Shown here: positions 36,716 to 49,144 of the stretch, piece after piece
Numbering within the stretch: the first letter of the stretch is position 1
How the letters are laid out: each line of letters begins with the position of its first letter
From: Mallotus nudiflorus
Lineage: Eukaryota > Streptophyta > Magnoliopsida > Malpighiales > Euphorbiaceae
Direction: 5' to 3'
Assembly (NCBI GenBank): GCA_947683625.1
Contig: CANTUR010000145.1
Coordinates: 3,923,501-3,987,500, forward strand
DNA length: 64,000 nt
Made by a program: the position numbers and the translations under genes
Notes under the pieces: model-generated
Database searches by the model: none
What the model saw: only the letters and a program-made list of their open reading frames with translations
Told to the model about the DNA's origin: nothing

Positions 36716-38146
36716 TATTTACCATTTGCATGATCAAACTCCAAATTTTTTACATTGACAAACAATTTTTATACTAATAATTTCAATTAAGTGTGTAGGG
36801 AAATATATACCAAATATATACCAAACATATACAATTTTGGATAAATAGTGACTTTTCAAGCAAATTGAACCTCTAAGATTCAAGAAGACTTTTGACATTT
36901 TTAGTGTTCTTAAATGAGAAAAAGTTCATTTGGTTATGCAAATTTTGAGTTTAAATTCACGTATATGTCTGTCATCTCAGACTGCACATCTTTTAGTATT
37001 TTGGACATATATTAAGTTAGAGAAGTCCAATTAAGATGATTCAAAATGATAAGAAAAGATAAGTCAAATATCTACAAATTTCATGAAGAAAGTGTGGACA
37101 AATTCAAATTTCTTTAGGAGAAAATCACACCTTCAATTTGTATATAGCTGTTAGACAATATTCTGCATTTTAGGTTGCATAGCTCTTAGATTTTTAGACA
37201 TATCCTGAGTTAAAAAAGTGAAATTTAGGTGATTCAAAATGATATATTAAGATAATTCAAATATCTATAGCTCTCATGAAGAAATTATGGGAAAATTCAA
37301 ATTTCTTCAGTAGCAAATCATGGCTTCAATTTGGGTATAGCTATTTGACCGTAGTTTGCATTACAGATTGCACAACCATTAGTATTTTGGAAATATCTTG
37401 AGCTAAAAAACTTCAATTTAGGTGATTCAAATTAATATAGAAATCTAATTCAAATATATACAATTTTATGGACAAATTTTTGGCAAATTCAAATGTCTTG
37501 AGGGGCCAATCACGGTTTCAATCCATGAATAGTTATTTGATAGCATTAGTCTCAATGATTCAAAATATAGACATTGGACACATAATTTGCACCTCCAATA
37601 GCTATATTTTTTAATATAAATACCTTTAGAGTTGAATGGAAGTTAAGCAACTTATTTATCATTCATTATTTCTTAAGCATTCATTGACCTCTCAAATTAT
37701 CTTAAACAATTCTTTGTTTGTATAACTCTTGTGAGAGTTGGGTGTGTGTTAGAAATTGAATTTCTCTTCATCTTAAATCTTGGGTTAGATTAAAAAGGAA
37801 GTGAGATTTATTTCTAAAGGAATTGGTTTAAGTGTTGTCCATTGAAACACTTGGGTTTTGGTTTTTTGAGTGAGCCTTGAAAACTCATGTTGTAAGGTTA
37901 TAAAAGTGAGCCATAAAACTCTTGTATAATCTCAATCCTGTGAATAAGATTGTGGGTGATTAAAAATCCTAACTTAGGGATAAGTTAGGTGTAGATGTAG
38001 GATTGTTATTGAATTTGAACTCCTTAAATCTTTGTGTTCTTCATTCTTCCTTCTCAACTTCTATTTAATTCTTGCAAAGAATTCTTTTAATTTCTCATTT
38101 TTATTTGATAGTCTTATTCACCCCCCCCCCCTTAGGACTCTTTTCA
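36716..38146 (+). repeat. SIRE-1 3' LTR
   Basis: 1431 bp, starting TATTTACC and ending CTCTTTTCA. The 193-bp unit appears three times with landmarks at 36993, 37186 and 37379, again exactly 193 bp apart. A C-run at 38121-38131 precedes the end. The TGACA target repeat follows and then copia-B gag. Confidence 0.92.
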
Positions 38147-38151
38147 TGACA

Positions 38152-39161
38152 ATAAAGACATTATTTACTGTGTAGGCAATTCCACCTTTTAGTTCTTTAA
38201 AATCAAAGAACTAGTCTTAATAGGGGGTCATATGGTGGCTACAAGCTGAATCTAGAAATAATGAACTGGAATAGCTAGTTGATGGTGTAACAACAATTAA
38301 GAGGTCTAAATTTTCATAATCATATAGCTACATTTGAGATAACATTTCCAATTTCAGGTTTTCCTTTATTATTTAGCTTAGGACAATCTTTCTTTAAGTG
38401 CCCTTTTTCTTGACAAAAGGCACTTTCATCTTTACTCAATTTTGATTTTGACTTTGATCTCCCTCTCTTTTTCTAACTCTGCAAATGGTCTCTAACAATT
38501 AGAGCTTCTACTTCTACACTTGTGTTTTCATGCTTTTCTTTCTTTCTCAATTCATAACTATACAAGGCAACATTTACTTCACTGAGAGACACAACAATCT
38601 TCCTATGAAGTAGAGTAGTTTTAAGATACTCAAACTCACAAGGAAGTGATCCCACTAACACCATAGCTAGATATATTTAAAAGTGACATCCATATTCATC
38701 AGATCAATTACTAACTTATTAAAGCTAGTAATATAATCATTCATAGTGGTACCTGGAACATAATTGAAGCGAAATAATTTTTTTCATGTAGATATTGTTT
38801 TGACTACTTTTTTTTTTAAGAATTTATCCTCTAGTGACTTCCATAATTTACTTATAGAAGTTTCTTTAGAAAATGAATACTTCTGCTCTCTAAAAAGACA
38901 CGATCAAACGGTACCACATGCTAATCTATTGATTGTCTTCCATTCTTTCTCCTTAACACCATTTGGTTTCTTTTCTTCAATGGAAATGTCTAGACCCTAC
39001 TGAAAAAGGATATCTAGAACCTCACTTTGCTACATGTTGAAACGACTAGTGCCATAAAAAAACTCCACTACAAATCTAACATTTTTCATAGAATTTCTCA
39101 CCAAAATTGAAGATGATAAAGTTGTTGACGTAGATGTGGATAATTTTGTGCTGTCTGCCAT
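38152..39161 (-). pseudogene. gag: Copia-B gag and protease-side fragment
   Basis: The reverse-strand reading starts MADSTKLSTSTSTTLSSSIL at 39161 and shows the Tork-type gag core in pieces: GLDISIEEKKPNGVKEKEW, INRLACGT, REQKYSFSKETS, FRFNYVPGTTMNDYITSFNK. It continues with LVGSLPCEFEYLKTTLLH (38473-38664). The zinc knuckle reads SAFCQEKGHLKKDC, with Ser in place of the first Cys. The reading then runs towards the pre-integrase region and stops at the SIRE-1 insertion. Several stops and frame changes. Confidence 0.88.
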
Positions 39162-39284
39162 TTTTACTATAAATTTTATTTAACAGCAATTGATGCAGAA
39201 TGTCAACTAGCCCAAGGAAATTTTTTCTGAAGTGGAAGATAAGTTTAAGTTGTAACCACAGAGCATACTAAAATAAACCAAGAG

Positions 39285-39296
39285 CTTTGATACCAA
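39285..39296 (-). other. Copia-B primer-binding site
   Basis: Complement of GCTTTGATACCA, that is TGGTATCAAAGC, just inside the 5' LTR. It is one base away from the initiator-Met primer complement. Confidence 0.85.
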
Positions 39297-39297
39297 T

Positions 39298-39807
39298 TGT
39301 TATGGAATTCACGTTAATTTCCACCAATAATAATAAATTCACCTTGAGAACTATTTCTCAAGTAACTAGAGTGTAAATGATTGTACTAAAAAATCACCCT
39401 AAGGTAGATTCCTAGGAAAGTGTAGGGGGACACAATGGTCCACTTAAATACCAACCTCCTATGCAGAATTTTACTAAGACAAGTAATTTAATAGCACAAT
39501 AATTCATGACAATTATACCTAAAAATAGATATTAAATATACATAAAGGAGAACACCAAAATTTAACAAGGTTCGACCAATTATGCCTACATCCTCGGACA
39601 CTACCAAAATAACATTTCACTAATTTAAGGAAATATTTACAAAAGATAGAAAGAATCAAATTGGTTAAATATGTAAAAAGGTTATTTTTTAATTTGATGG
39701 GATGGTTTTTAACAAAGGGGGTGAAGTTCTTTTATCACCAAAGAACTTCCCCTTTCCTTAATAAGAAAACTATGTAGGATAGGCAATTTTGCCAAAATAA
39801 AATGACA
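39298..39807 (-). repeat. Copia-B 5' LTR
   Basis: 510 bp; starts TGTCATTTTATTTTGG at 39807 on the reverse strand and ends CATAACA at 39298. Homologous to 25076-25550, with extra internal bases around 39520-39560. Confidence 0.9.
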
Positions 39808-39812
39808 ATACT

Positions 39813-41608
39813 AATATCGTTATTTTACTTCTTAAAAATTGGTAGGACATAGAAAGTGGAAGGAGGACAAAGATAATTTTAACCATAAAAAATATAGAGG
39901 AGGACACACCTATTCATGAGGCAGTTCAATATGGGCATTTTGACCCGGTGGTATTAATGTTATTATTCAGTGAGTTCAAACTCTCTTCTTATAATGGTAC
40001 CACCAATCCTCCTCCTATCAACTGTGATGAAGAGACTCCTCTTTATCTAGTTGCCAAGAAGGGATTTGAAGAAATTATGGCAACAATTCTCATATTGTCA
40101 TCATCATGGCCCCAATGGTAGAATAGCTTTGCATGCTGTCATGATCCGCAATGATACATGTAAAGTTTATTTAATTATCGAATCTGATTATTATTTAATT
40201 TTTATTCTCAGTTTATTGTTCTGTGCCTCATGGCTAATTCTATCGGTAGTTACACAGTGTGAGTTGGAAGTCCAAACCCACATACATTGGTTATATTGCA
40301 CTTATGGTTGGATGCAAGACACATAATTATAATTCAAGTGTAAAATAGTTGGCCAATAAAAATAAAACACATACTTTTATCATCCACATCCAACTGTTAG
40401 GTATATTACATCTTTGTGGGTAAGAATTTTGCCTAATGATATTGGCTTGGCCTTCTAACTATATATGAGTAAGAATTGTTATAAAATTTCTTTTAGTTGA
40501 TAGGGTCAATAATTATATGAATGCTCATAAAACTTTATACTTTATTGGTTAGAATTTGATTCCAAAATTTTAATTTGCGTATCTTATATTTTTTTTATTA
40601 CTTGTTGTGCTTGTCATTTATTCTAAATTTTAAAATTTACTTTACTATTCAAATTAATTGATGCCAAACTCCATAATATAAAAATAAAAATATGGTGTAT
40701 GATATATGAACATTTCAATTTACACATGCTCAAATGTAGTTGGAAAATATTTAGGTTAAAATACAAATTAAAGTTAGATAATTTAAAAAATAAATTAAAA
40801 TTTTAAAATCAAATTATAATCAACATCAAATATTATTTTAATATTGATTACATTCATTAACAATCTTTCTTTTTAGGGATGCCAAAAATTATGGTGAAGA
40901 AAAAATTTATGGCTAAACAACCAGATAAACATAGGTGGATACCACTGCACTATATTGCTTTCTCTAAATACATTACTATCGTGAAGGACCTACTATCATA
41001 AGATAAATATCTGGTGTACAAAACTACCTCAACTAGAAGCCAGACAACTTTTTATCTTACAACTGCCATAGGCAATACAAACGTTATAGAAGTGCTTATA
41101 TAAAAAAGTCCTGGTTATGTAGAACTAATAGATGAAAAAGTCTCCACTCCATTGTCTTCAAGGGAAATAAAGTAATAATCAAGTATATTCTAAGCAATCC
41201 ATGGCTTAGAAATCTTATCAATAAAAAAATAATGACAGAGAAACACCCTTTCATCTGCTTGCGATTTTTGGTACCTTTATGTCATCTTTCATAACTTACC
41301 CTAAAGTAGATAAACTGGACTTCAATAACAAGCACCTCACTGCTATAAACATCACTTTTAACTAAGGATGATCTTTGGGGTTCTCTAAGTATCATATCTT
41401 GAAAATGAGCCAAATACTCATTAATAACTATATATTACTAGGAAATGATTAAACATTTTATTATAGAATGCAATAGAGAAGTGCCTACAAAGATTCATTC
41501 ATGGATGGGGTTTGCGAGATATAGCTGTAATAAAAAAAACAATAAAATTGAAGTTAAAAAAGAACATGAAATGGACAAGAAGGTGGGTTAAATGTATGGG
41601 TGAGTACC
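39813..41608 (+). pseudogene. ACD6-like ankyrin-repeat gene, part 2
   Basis: Reading resumes exactly where part 1 stopped (NIVILLLKNW after the target repeat). It continues with the repeats TPIHEAVQYGHFDPVVLMLL and DEETPLYLVAKKGFEEI, then a frameshift and GPNGRIALHAVMIRND. An intron-like AT-rich stretch lies at about 40200-40876, ending in a good acceptor (pyrimidine tract then TTTTTAG at about 40876). The next exon gives HRWIPLHYIAFSKYITIV, then TPLHL-like DRETPFHLLAIFG and KVDKLDFNNKHLTAINI, as in ACD6-type proteins. A possible last segment (about 41458-41608) ends at the copia-C LTR. The C-terminal membrane (PGG) domain is not found downstream. Multiple stops. Confidence 0.82.
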
Positions 41609-41759
41609 TATAAAATTGCAAATTGTATTTCACATAATTAATTTGATATAAGAAGCTACAGATGATTTATATTAAATATAATAAAAGTTTGAATGGTAAG
41701 TAAAGACTATGACTAACTAACGAATAACAAATTGTAACAAACCAACTAAAATAGTAACA
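41609..41759 (-). repeat. Copia-C 3' LTR (short)
   Basis: About 150 bp, homologous to 48979-49128 (shared TGCAAATTGTATTTC-like start and GTAAGTAAAGACTAT core). The outer ends are decayed and no matching target duplication is visible, so the boundaries are approximate. Confidence 0.75.
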
Positions 41760-44065
41760 AAATTAGGATCAACTGTAGCTTAGAAGCAAATTATTAAAAC
41801 AGTCGAACAGATAATGGTTTGGTGAATATGTCAACAATATGATATTTGCTAAATAAAAATTGCATAGGTATGGTTCCAAGAAGCACTTGTTCATGCACAA
41901 AATGATAATCAAGTTTGATGTGCTTCATTCTCGTATGGAGCATTAGATTAGATGACATATATATAACTCCTACACTATCAAACCAAATGATGGTTGGTTA
42001 GTGTGGTTGAATACCAAATTTAGAAAGTAAGTGTTCGATCCAAAGAAGCTCAACTGTTGCATTGGCAATGGCTTTGTATTCCCTCTCAGAGGAAGAGAAA
42101 GCAATGGTGGGCTACTTTTTTTAGCACACTAAAAGATGATATTGTTACCAAAATGGATTGTAAAGCCATTAGTACAGTGTTTTTCATCTGGGTAGCCGCC
42201 CCAGTCATTATCAATAAAGCATTAAAGAGTATTAGAGGGAAATCGATCAAAGAAAAAATAGTGATGAGGAGTATAACTAAGATAGCAAAGCAAACACTTT
42301 AAGGCAAGCCAATGAAGATCAGTGGGGCTATGCATGAACTGGCAAAGTTTATTCATAGAGAAAGCAATATCTAGGTGGCTTAGAGTTGCATATTGGAGAG
42401 CACCTATAAGTTGGTGATAAAGCTCTAGTTGAAAGAGAGGAGTACCTTTAATTTTAGTAAGAGGAGGAGAGATGGACATTAGTGTTAAGCAACCTTTAGC
42501 ATTTGAGAGACCAGTTGATTCATCAAATAATCTAGGTATTTAATCAAATCAGCTAGGTATTTTGATTGATTTACAGAAGTACCATTATTTTGAAGTTAGA
42601 CTTAAACACTAAAAAAGAATAAGAGAGTAGCATCATCTTTGATAGGAAATTCTGCCTTAAGAGTATGAAGAGCATGATCAAGTAATGCTACGGGGGAACT
42701 AGTTAAAATTATGTCATCGACATAAACAAGTAAGAGAAGAACCTCTGATCTTGGCAAAGAATAAATAATGACTGATCAGCTTAAAAACTAGTGAAACTAA
42801 GGGTTTATAGAAAGCTATGCAAATGATGATACCATGCTTTGGGTGACTGATGTAGTCTATTTAGTGAGTGGTAAAGAAGACACACATAGTCAGTATGAAT
42901 TAGATCAATGAACCCTTACAGTTGATCCATGTAAATAGGTGTGTCCAAGTAGCCATATAGAAAGGCATTTGACACATCAATTTATTTAAGGGGCCAATGA
43001 TGCATAACAGCTAAGGACAAGATCAAATGAATGGTAGTTTCTTTGATAATAGGACTAAAGTTATCTTAAAAGTCCAGACCATTCTGTTGATGATACCTTT
43101 TAGCAATAAGTCTTACCTTATATTGAGAGATTGTATTATCAGGATTTCATTTGATTATGAATGCCCATTTATTTTTTATGACATTATGATCTAACAGTCT
43201 AGGAATAAGCTCCTAAGTTTGAGTTTGCATAATATCTTCAAGCTCATCATTCATGGCAGCATGCCATTTGAGATTTTGATTGGTAGTAGTGAAGTTGGTG
43301 TTCAGTTTCTAAGGTTGATGAAGAGAAAATGAGAAGGGATTTACATTTTTAGAGAGTGGTAGGGTGAAGTTTCATGTGATGTGTCCTTGGTAAAGAGGTA
43401 GTGGATATGGATGGAGGTGGTGGATTGTATCGAGTAATGTCAACAATTAAATACAAGGGTGGTTGGGAAGATAAGGTATCAAATGAGGAGGATGAGGATA
43501 GGGATGAAGGCGATGAAGGTATATTATTAGAAGTTTGAGGAGAAGATATAAAAGAAGTAGTATTTAAATTTAAAGAAGTGGATAAAGGTAAAGTACCTAA
43601 TGGAGGAGAGTGAAGTTGCACCCAAGGAAAATTAGTGGGTGGTAGAGTGGAGGTAAGAGTCTTAAAAGATTATTGTTAATAAGGAAATTAATTATCATTG
43701 AAGTGCATATAACAAGCAATATAGATACATCCAATGGCTAAGGCAAGACAATGGTGGCCTTTATGCTGTATGGATGGGCTAAGATAAACACATTCCTTAG
43801 AGTGAAATGAAAATTTATACTGATTGTAAGGGTGAAGTAGTGGAAAAACAGAGAAACCAAACACCTTAAAATGAGCATATAAAGGAGAGTAGCCACGTAG
43901 CTTGTAATATGGACATTGATTTTACAAGAGTAGCGTAGGGAGACCATTAATTAAACTGACCATTGTATCAAAAGCATATAGCCAAAACCAAAAGGGAAGA
44001 GCACAATGAGCTATTAAGGTAAGGCCAGTGTCAACAACATGTCAAATAAATGCTCATTTTATCTT
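41760..44065 (-). pseudogene. pol: Copia-C integrase C-terminus, RT and RNase H
   Basis: Reverse-strand reading from the right: integrase tail with HVVDTGLTLIAH (about 44000-44040) and ...FWLYAFDT; a Ser/Pro-rich linker (43349-43621); RT remnants (42500-43300) with an LLLVYVDDIIL-like tract near 42715-42730; RT end with YHQLIGALQYATLSHLDIAF (42222-42479); and RNase H with KHIKLDYHFVHEQV and YHIVDIFTKPL near 41830-41960. These phrases are typical of Ale/Retrofit-like copia. The pieces left of the integrase middle (gag end, protease, integrase start) are missing at the junction with copia-D. Confidence 0.82.
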
Positions 44066-46832
44066 GATAACATTTTCTATAGATATGCTCCATGAAATGA
44101 TGGTCTTTATGTTTTAGATGTAAAAGGCATTAGTGAAAATCCATTTATAACATTGATACAAATAAATTTAAATCCAATGATTCAAACACAACCTATCTTT
44201 GGCATTGTCGTTTAGGCCATATAAATGAGAAATGCATTTCAAAGCTCCACCAACATGGACTTTTGAATTTATTTGATTTTGAATCATTTGTAACTTATGA
44301 ATCTTGTTTATTAAGAAAAATGACTAAGACACATTTTACTAGACATGGTGAGAGGGCTAATGACTTATTGGGCCTTATACATTATGATGTATGTGGACCA
44401 TTCAGTTCTACTATTAGAGAAGGTTATCAGTACTTCATTACTTTCATAAATGTTTCTAGTAGATATGGTTATGTTTATGTTATGAAATATAAATTTGAAT
44501 CTTTTAAAATGTTCAAAATTTTGAAAAATGAAGTATAAGATCAACTTAGTAAGAATATTAAAATACTAAGACCTGATTGAGGTGGTTAATATTTAAGCCA
44601 AAAGTTTATTGATCATCTTAGAGATTGTGGAATAATTTCACAATTAACTCCACCAGGAACACCACAATGGAATGATGTGTCTAAATGGAGAAATCGAACC
44701 TTATTGGATATGGTTCGATCTATGATGAGTCAGTCAGATCTTCCAATCTCCTTTTGGGGATATGCTTTATAAATTGTTGCATTCCTTTTGAATAGAGTTC
44801 CATCAAAGGCAGTTGAAAAGACACCATATGAGATATGAGATGGGAAATCTCCTAGTTTGTCTCTTCTTAAGATTTGGGATGTGAGGATTATATGAAGTGT
44901 TAAATTTTATATAAATTAACACCCAAATTAAACAAAAGTGTTTTTATAGGATATCCTAAAGAAACCAAAGGATATTACTTTTATAATGCTTTTGAGGACA
45001 AAGTATTAGTTGCTCGGGATGGTGTCTTTTTAGAAAGAGAATATATTTTCAAAGGAACTAGTGGGAGTAAGGTATTACTTGAAGAAATTCAAGAGCCACA
45101 AAATAACATTATACTATATAAGGAACCCCAATTAGATTAATAAGTAACCATTCAATCTACATAAGTACCACAAAGTCCTAGAAGGTCTAGTATGACACAT
45201 CATAATCCTAAGAGACATGGTTTTCTCATAATAGATAATAGTGATGTGATGATTGTGGATCAAAATAAGCCTATAACCTACCAGGAGGCCATGGACAGTC
45301 CATACCTTGAGAAATGGTAAGAAGCCATGAAATAAAAAATGCAATTCATATATGATAATCAAGTATGGACTTTGATTAATCCACATGATGGTTTAAAAAC
45401 CATTGGATGCAAATGGATATTCAAGATGAAAACTGACATGGATGGCAATGTGCATACCTTTAAAGCAAGTTTCAAACAAACACATGGTATAGACTATGAT
45501 GAAACCTTTTTACTAGTTATTATAATTAAATCCATTTGAATTCTCCTTACTATAACTGCATACTATGATGGAAAATGGATGTCAAAATAGCTTTCCCTAA
45601 TGCAAACCTAATTGAGGATGTGTATATGACACAACCCGAGGATTTTTTCAATCTTAAAAATTCTAGAAAGGTTTGCAAACTTTAAAGATCCATTTTGGAT
45701 TGAAGCAAGCATTTGAGAGCTGGAATCTTCATTTTGATGAAGTAGTCAAAGAGTTTAGATTCGTAAAAAATGAAGATGAACCTTGAGTTTACAAAAAGGT
45801 TGGTGGAAGTGCAATAGTTTTTCTAGTGCTTGATGACATATTAGTCATTGGAAATGATATTCCTACTTTACAAAATGTTTAATCATGGTTAAGGAATTAT
45901 TTCTTAATGAAAGACTTAGGTAAAGCCGCCTATATTTTAGGTATCAAGATCTATAGACATAGATCTAAGAGGCTTATTGGCCTAAGTTAGAGCACTTACA
46001 TTGACAAGGTATTGAATAGGTTCAGTAAGCAAAACTCTAAGAGAGGATTCTTACTAATGTCCTATAGCATTATTCTTAACAAGACTTAGTGTCTAATGAC
46101 ATAAGATGAGTGAGACCACATAAGTAAAATTTCATATGCTTTTACTATTGGATCTATCGTGTATGTCATGTTATACACTTGACTAGATGTCTTTTATGCT
46201 TTGAGCATAATAAGCAAATACCAGTTAAACCCAAGTGAAAGTCACTGGATAGTAGTTAAGAATTTCCTTAAGTACTTGAGAAGGACTAAGGATGCATTTT
46301 TACTATATAGTGGGTAAGAAGATGAGCTAGTTATGAATGGTTACATAGATACCAGCTTTCAATCTAACAAGGATGATTTTTGATCATAATCAAGTTATGT
46401 GTTTTGTTAAAATAGAGGTGCAGTAAGTTGGAGAAGTTTAAACCAAGACACTATTGTTGATTCTACAACAGAATCTGAGTATATAGCTGCCTTAGAGGCA
46501 GCCAAAGAAGCTGTTTGGATCAAGAAGTTCATAACTGGATGAGGAGTTATTTCTAGTATATTAGATCTAGTTGACTTGTGTTATGATAACAATGGAGCCA
46601 TATTACAGGCTAAGGAACCTAGATCACATCAGCAATCCAAACATATACTTAGGCATTATCATCTCATTAGAGAAATCATTGAGAGAGGAGACGTGAAGAT
46701 ATGTAGAGTACCAACAAATGACAATGTTGCTTATCCACTAACTAAGCCCCTTCCACAGGCTAAGCATTAGAGTCATACTAAGTTAATGGGTATGAGATAC
46801 AATATTGATTGGGCCTAGTACAAGTAGGAGAT
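44066..46832 (+). pseudogene. pol: Copia-D pol, 5'-truncated
   Basis: Forward copia polyprotein lacking LTR, gag and protease at the 5' side. It begins near the pre-integrase domain (about 44090-44300, LWHCRLGHINEK-type reading in changing frames). Integrase core segment 44263-44538 (ESCLLRKMTKTHFTRHG, LLGLIHYDVCGPFSS, YQYFITFINVSSRYGYVYV), then QLTPPGTPQWNDV near 44645 and WGYAL. RT remnants 45100-46000 (NPHDGLKTIGCKWIFKMKT). RNase H 46400-46770 (DSTTESEYIAALEAAKEAVW, YDNNGAILQAKEPRSHQQSK, VAYPLTKPLPQAKH). The purine tract AAGTAGGAGATT ends at 46832. Heavily interrupted by stops. Confidence 0.85.
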
Positions 46833-48408
46833 TGTTAGTGATATACCCTATGCCAATTAAGTTATGGCCATACTTTGATTTTGTCGTATTTTTATTTATT
46901 AATAAAGAGGCATTTTTATTATTACTGGATAATTCTAATATTATCATTGATTAGTTAATTCTACATAAAATCATCAAGTATGTGATTTGATAGCAAAACT
47001 CTTAGGCGATACTTGAATTCTAATTTAAATATCTCTAGTTGATCATTATAGTAGGAACAATAATGAATAAACACTAATATGAGGTTGACTGATGATTATG
47101 TTTTACTAATCATGTTTATGAGATATTAAGTCAAACTCATAAGTAAATATTTAGTGAAATGATGTATTGGATCAACCCACTATAAGAATACCACATGGAT
47201 AATTGTCATAGGTAATTCTCATTACAGTAGTATTATTTGAGTCTTCTGAACTAAAATCGCAGTAGTTTCCTATATGATAAGTTCTATATTTTGACACATC
47301 CTTACATTATCTTTAACCGAATGATATAGGTTGTGATTAGATTTATATGAGGGATATTAGTGATTAAGATGAAATTTATCCCTCATTAATTATAAGAAGA
47401 TATATATGGGCCCCTCAATAAGTAAGACTGAGAAAATGCATGACCATGCTAGAATGAGTTGATAAAGAGTTATCAATATAAGACAAAGAGCTATAAGTAT
47501 CAATCTACCTGGGTTTGAGAAATAATATGATTGAACAATATAAGGATGATATATTCCATGCCTTATGTTCAATCAAAATATCACATGACAAAAGGACTAT
47601 AATACACGTTGTGGATTAGGTTATGTCAAATTATCAACCTTCACACTTGGGTAATCATAATGTCTATCTAGAGACCAATTATGACATATGGCCTAAAATG
47701 GGAATTTTAAGCCCGCTGCCAATATTGTGTGAATTTACAGGGTCGCACACTTAGAACAAGTCCAAAGCAGTATTAGGTTAATTAACCCGGTGATAATCTC
47801 TTTGAAAGAATAAATAAATATATATTTGTATATATTTATATTTATTTATTTCCTTATTTAGTTAAAGTAAGAGTTATCTTAATTAAATAGGAAATAATTC
47901 TAATTGTAGAATTAGAATAAAAATAAAAAAGGAAGCTTAGACTTACCAAAATTGTTTTGGTAAGTAAGTGGATTAGGAAACCCTAGATGTGATGTCTATA
48001 TATAGATCTCTTTCTCTAGGGTTGTATAAGTCTCTCTAACTCTCCTCCTTCTACCACTTCTTTTATGAAAAGAAAACACATAAAGAGAAAAAAAAATAAA
48101 GAGTTATCTTAGAAAAGGTGCTAGCACACCATCTTTGCTTTGGATTCTTTACCCATGTGGATACTGGTAGTGGGCATGGCTTTATTGGTGGTGGCTTGGT
48201 TCAATAAGACCTACATGAAAAGCTCAAGGTAAGGTGTCACCGGAGTGAACCCCTTCTCATCCTTCCAACCATCTTACTATAAAATCACCTAGGTAGGTTT
48301 TTTGAATCCTTCTTTAATCAATTTATTCAAATTATAGGGATCTAGGTTTAGGGTTTTTATGAATTAAATTTTTATTTTTTGTTGCATTTTGCATCGCAAA
48401 ACCCAACA
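46833..48408 (+). repeat. Family-D LTR (3' LTR of copia-D)
   Basis: 1576 bp from TGTTAGTGATATACCC to AACCCAACA, directly after the copia-D purine tract. It assigns the solo LTRs at 5573-7128 and 52763-54296 to this copia family. It contains the late-LTR words AGCTCAAGGTAAGGTGTCAC and CGAAACCC-like end common to all three copies. The right flank resumes copia-C gag. Confidence 0.9.
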
Positions 48409-48962
48409 TGAAGGTTGTGGTAAATGAAAATATTAAATTCAGTAGTTGTTAAGGATCGTCCAGCTGCTACTAACTCATCAACAAGAGACTTAGCTTTAAG
48501 CAAGTACTGAGTGACAGAAAGATCATTTTGCTTTAATTCTTATAATTCGATATTGAGCAGGAGTTGACGATTTTGAGATTTGACACCAAAGGTGCGAGCA
48601 AGAATATGTCAAGTAGAAAAAGGTGAGGTAACATTGGTCACATAAGGAAACATTTCATCATATATTGAAGATAATATCTAACAAAGAACTAACTGGTCCT
48701 TTTTGAACCAATCTTAATACACTAGATTCGGTATAAGGTTTTATGGATTGTCAATGCTTTGAATAATTGGAGAAGGTGCCAAAATGGAGCCGTCAATGAA
48801 ACTAATGAGCTCTTGAGAGTTAAGTAGAGGAAGAAGTTTTGTTTTCTAGGCTAGATAGTTTATAGAAGTGAGTTTTAGAGAAAGATTTAGTTGAGTGGAG
48901 GTGGAAGATGATGTAGGGTTGAAGGTGACTAGAACTACTTGAGTGTTTGTATCAGATGCCAT
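48409..48962 (-). pseudogene. gag: Copia-C gag
   Basis: The reverse-strand reading starts MASDTNTQVVLVTFNPTSSS at 48962 and contains TKLLPLLNSQELISFIDGS, WFKKDQLVLC, ARTFGVKSQNRQLLLNIEL and KQNDLSVTQYLLKAKSLVDE. This is the UBN2-type gag core of Ale/Retrofit-like copia elements. Stops interrupt it at several points. It ends abruptly at the copia-D LTR. The primer-site complement GCTCTGATACCA is at 48967-48978. Confidence 0.85.
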
Positions 48963-48978
48963 TGAAGCTCTGATACCA

Positions 48979-49128
48979 TGTAAACTTGTAAATTGTATTT
49001 CTCTTAATTAATATGATACAAGAAGTTACAAATGATTTATATCGAATACGAAAGTATGAATGGTAAGTAAAGACTATAACCAACTAATGAATAATAAATT
49101 GTAAAAAACTAACTAAAATAGTAATGGA
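48979..49128 (-). repeat. Copia-C 5' LTR (short)
   Basis: About 150 bp between the primer site (48967-48978) and about 49128, homologous to 41609-41759. The outer boundary is approximate because neither TG nor a target repeat is clear. Confidence 0.75.
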
Positions 49129-49144
49129 ATTAGTTTTTCTTTGA

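Larger units (their letters stand above)
28625..38146 (+). mobile_element. SIRE-1: SIRE-type copia element, nearly full length
   Basis: 9522-bp forward Ty1/copia element with LTRs 28625-30111 and 36716-38146, primer site, gag, protease, integrase, RT, RNase H, and a long non-coding 3' region with repeated purine tracts. Perfect target duplication TGACA (28620-28624, 38147-38151). The LTR termini read TATT...TTCA at both ends, not TG...CA. LTR divergence is roughly 10% by eye, older than the Tekay copy. Size, gag type and the 3' region point to the SIRE/Maximus clade. It lies inside copia-B. Confidence 0.92.
25076..39807 (-). mobile_element. Copia-B: Tork-type copia element, split by SIRE-1
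   Basis: Reverse-strand Ty1/copia element with LTRs 25076-25550 (3') and 39298-39807 (5'), initiator-Met-like primer site, gag, protease region, integrase, RT and RNase H. SIRE-1 (28625-38146) is inserted in the pre-integrase region. The net length without SIRE-1 is about 5.2 kb, normal for Tork/Tnt1-like copia. Flanking pentamers are ATCCT (25071-25075) and ATACT (39808-39812), a one-mismatch target duplication. The ankyrin frame continues exactly across this insertion. All coding parts contain stops and frameshifts. Confidence 0.9.

Noticed and set aside
41604..49135. Target duplication for copia-C
   Set aside because: The flanks GTACC and GAATT do not match under any boundary that I tried. 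The ends are too decayed to decide.
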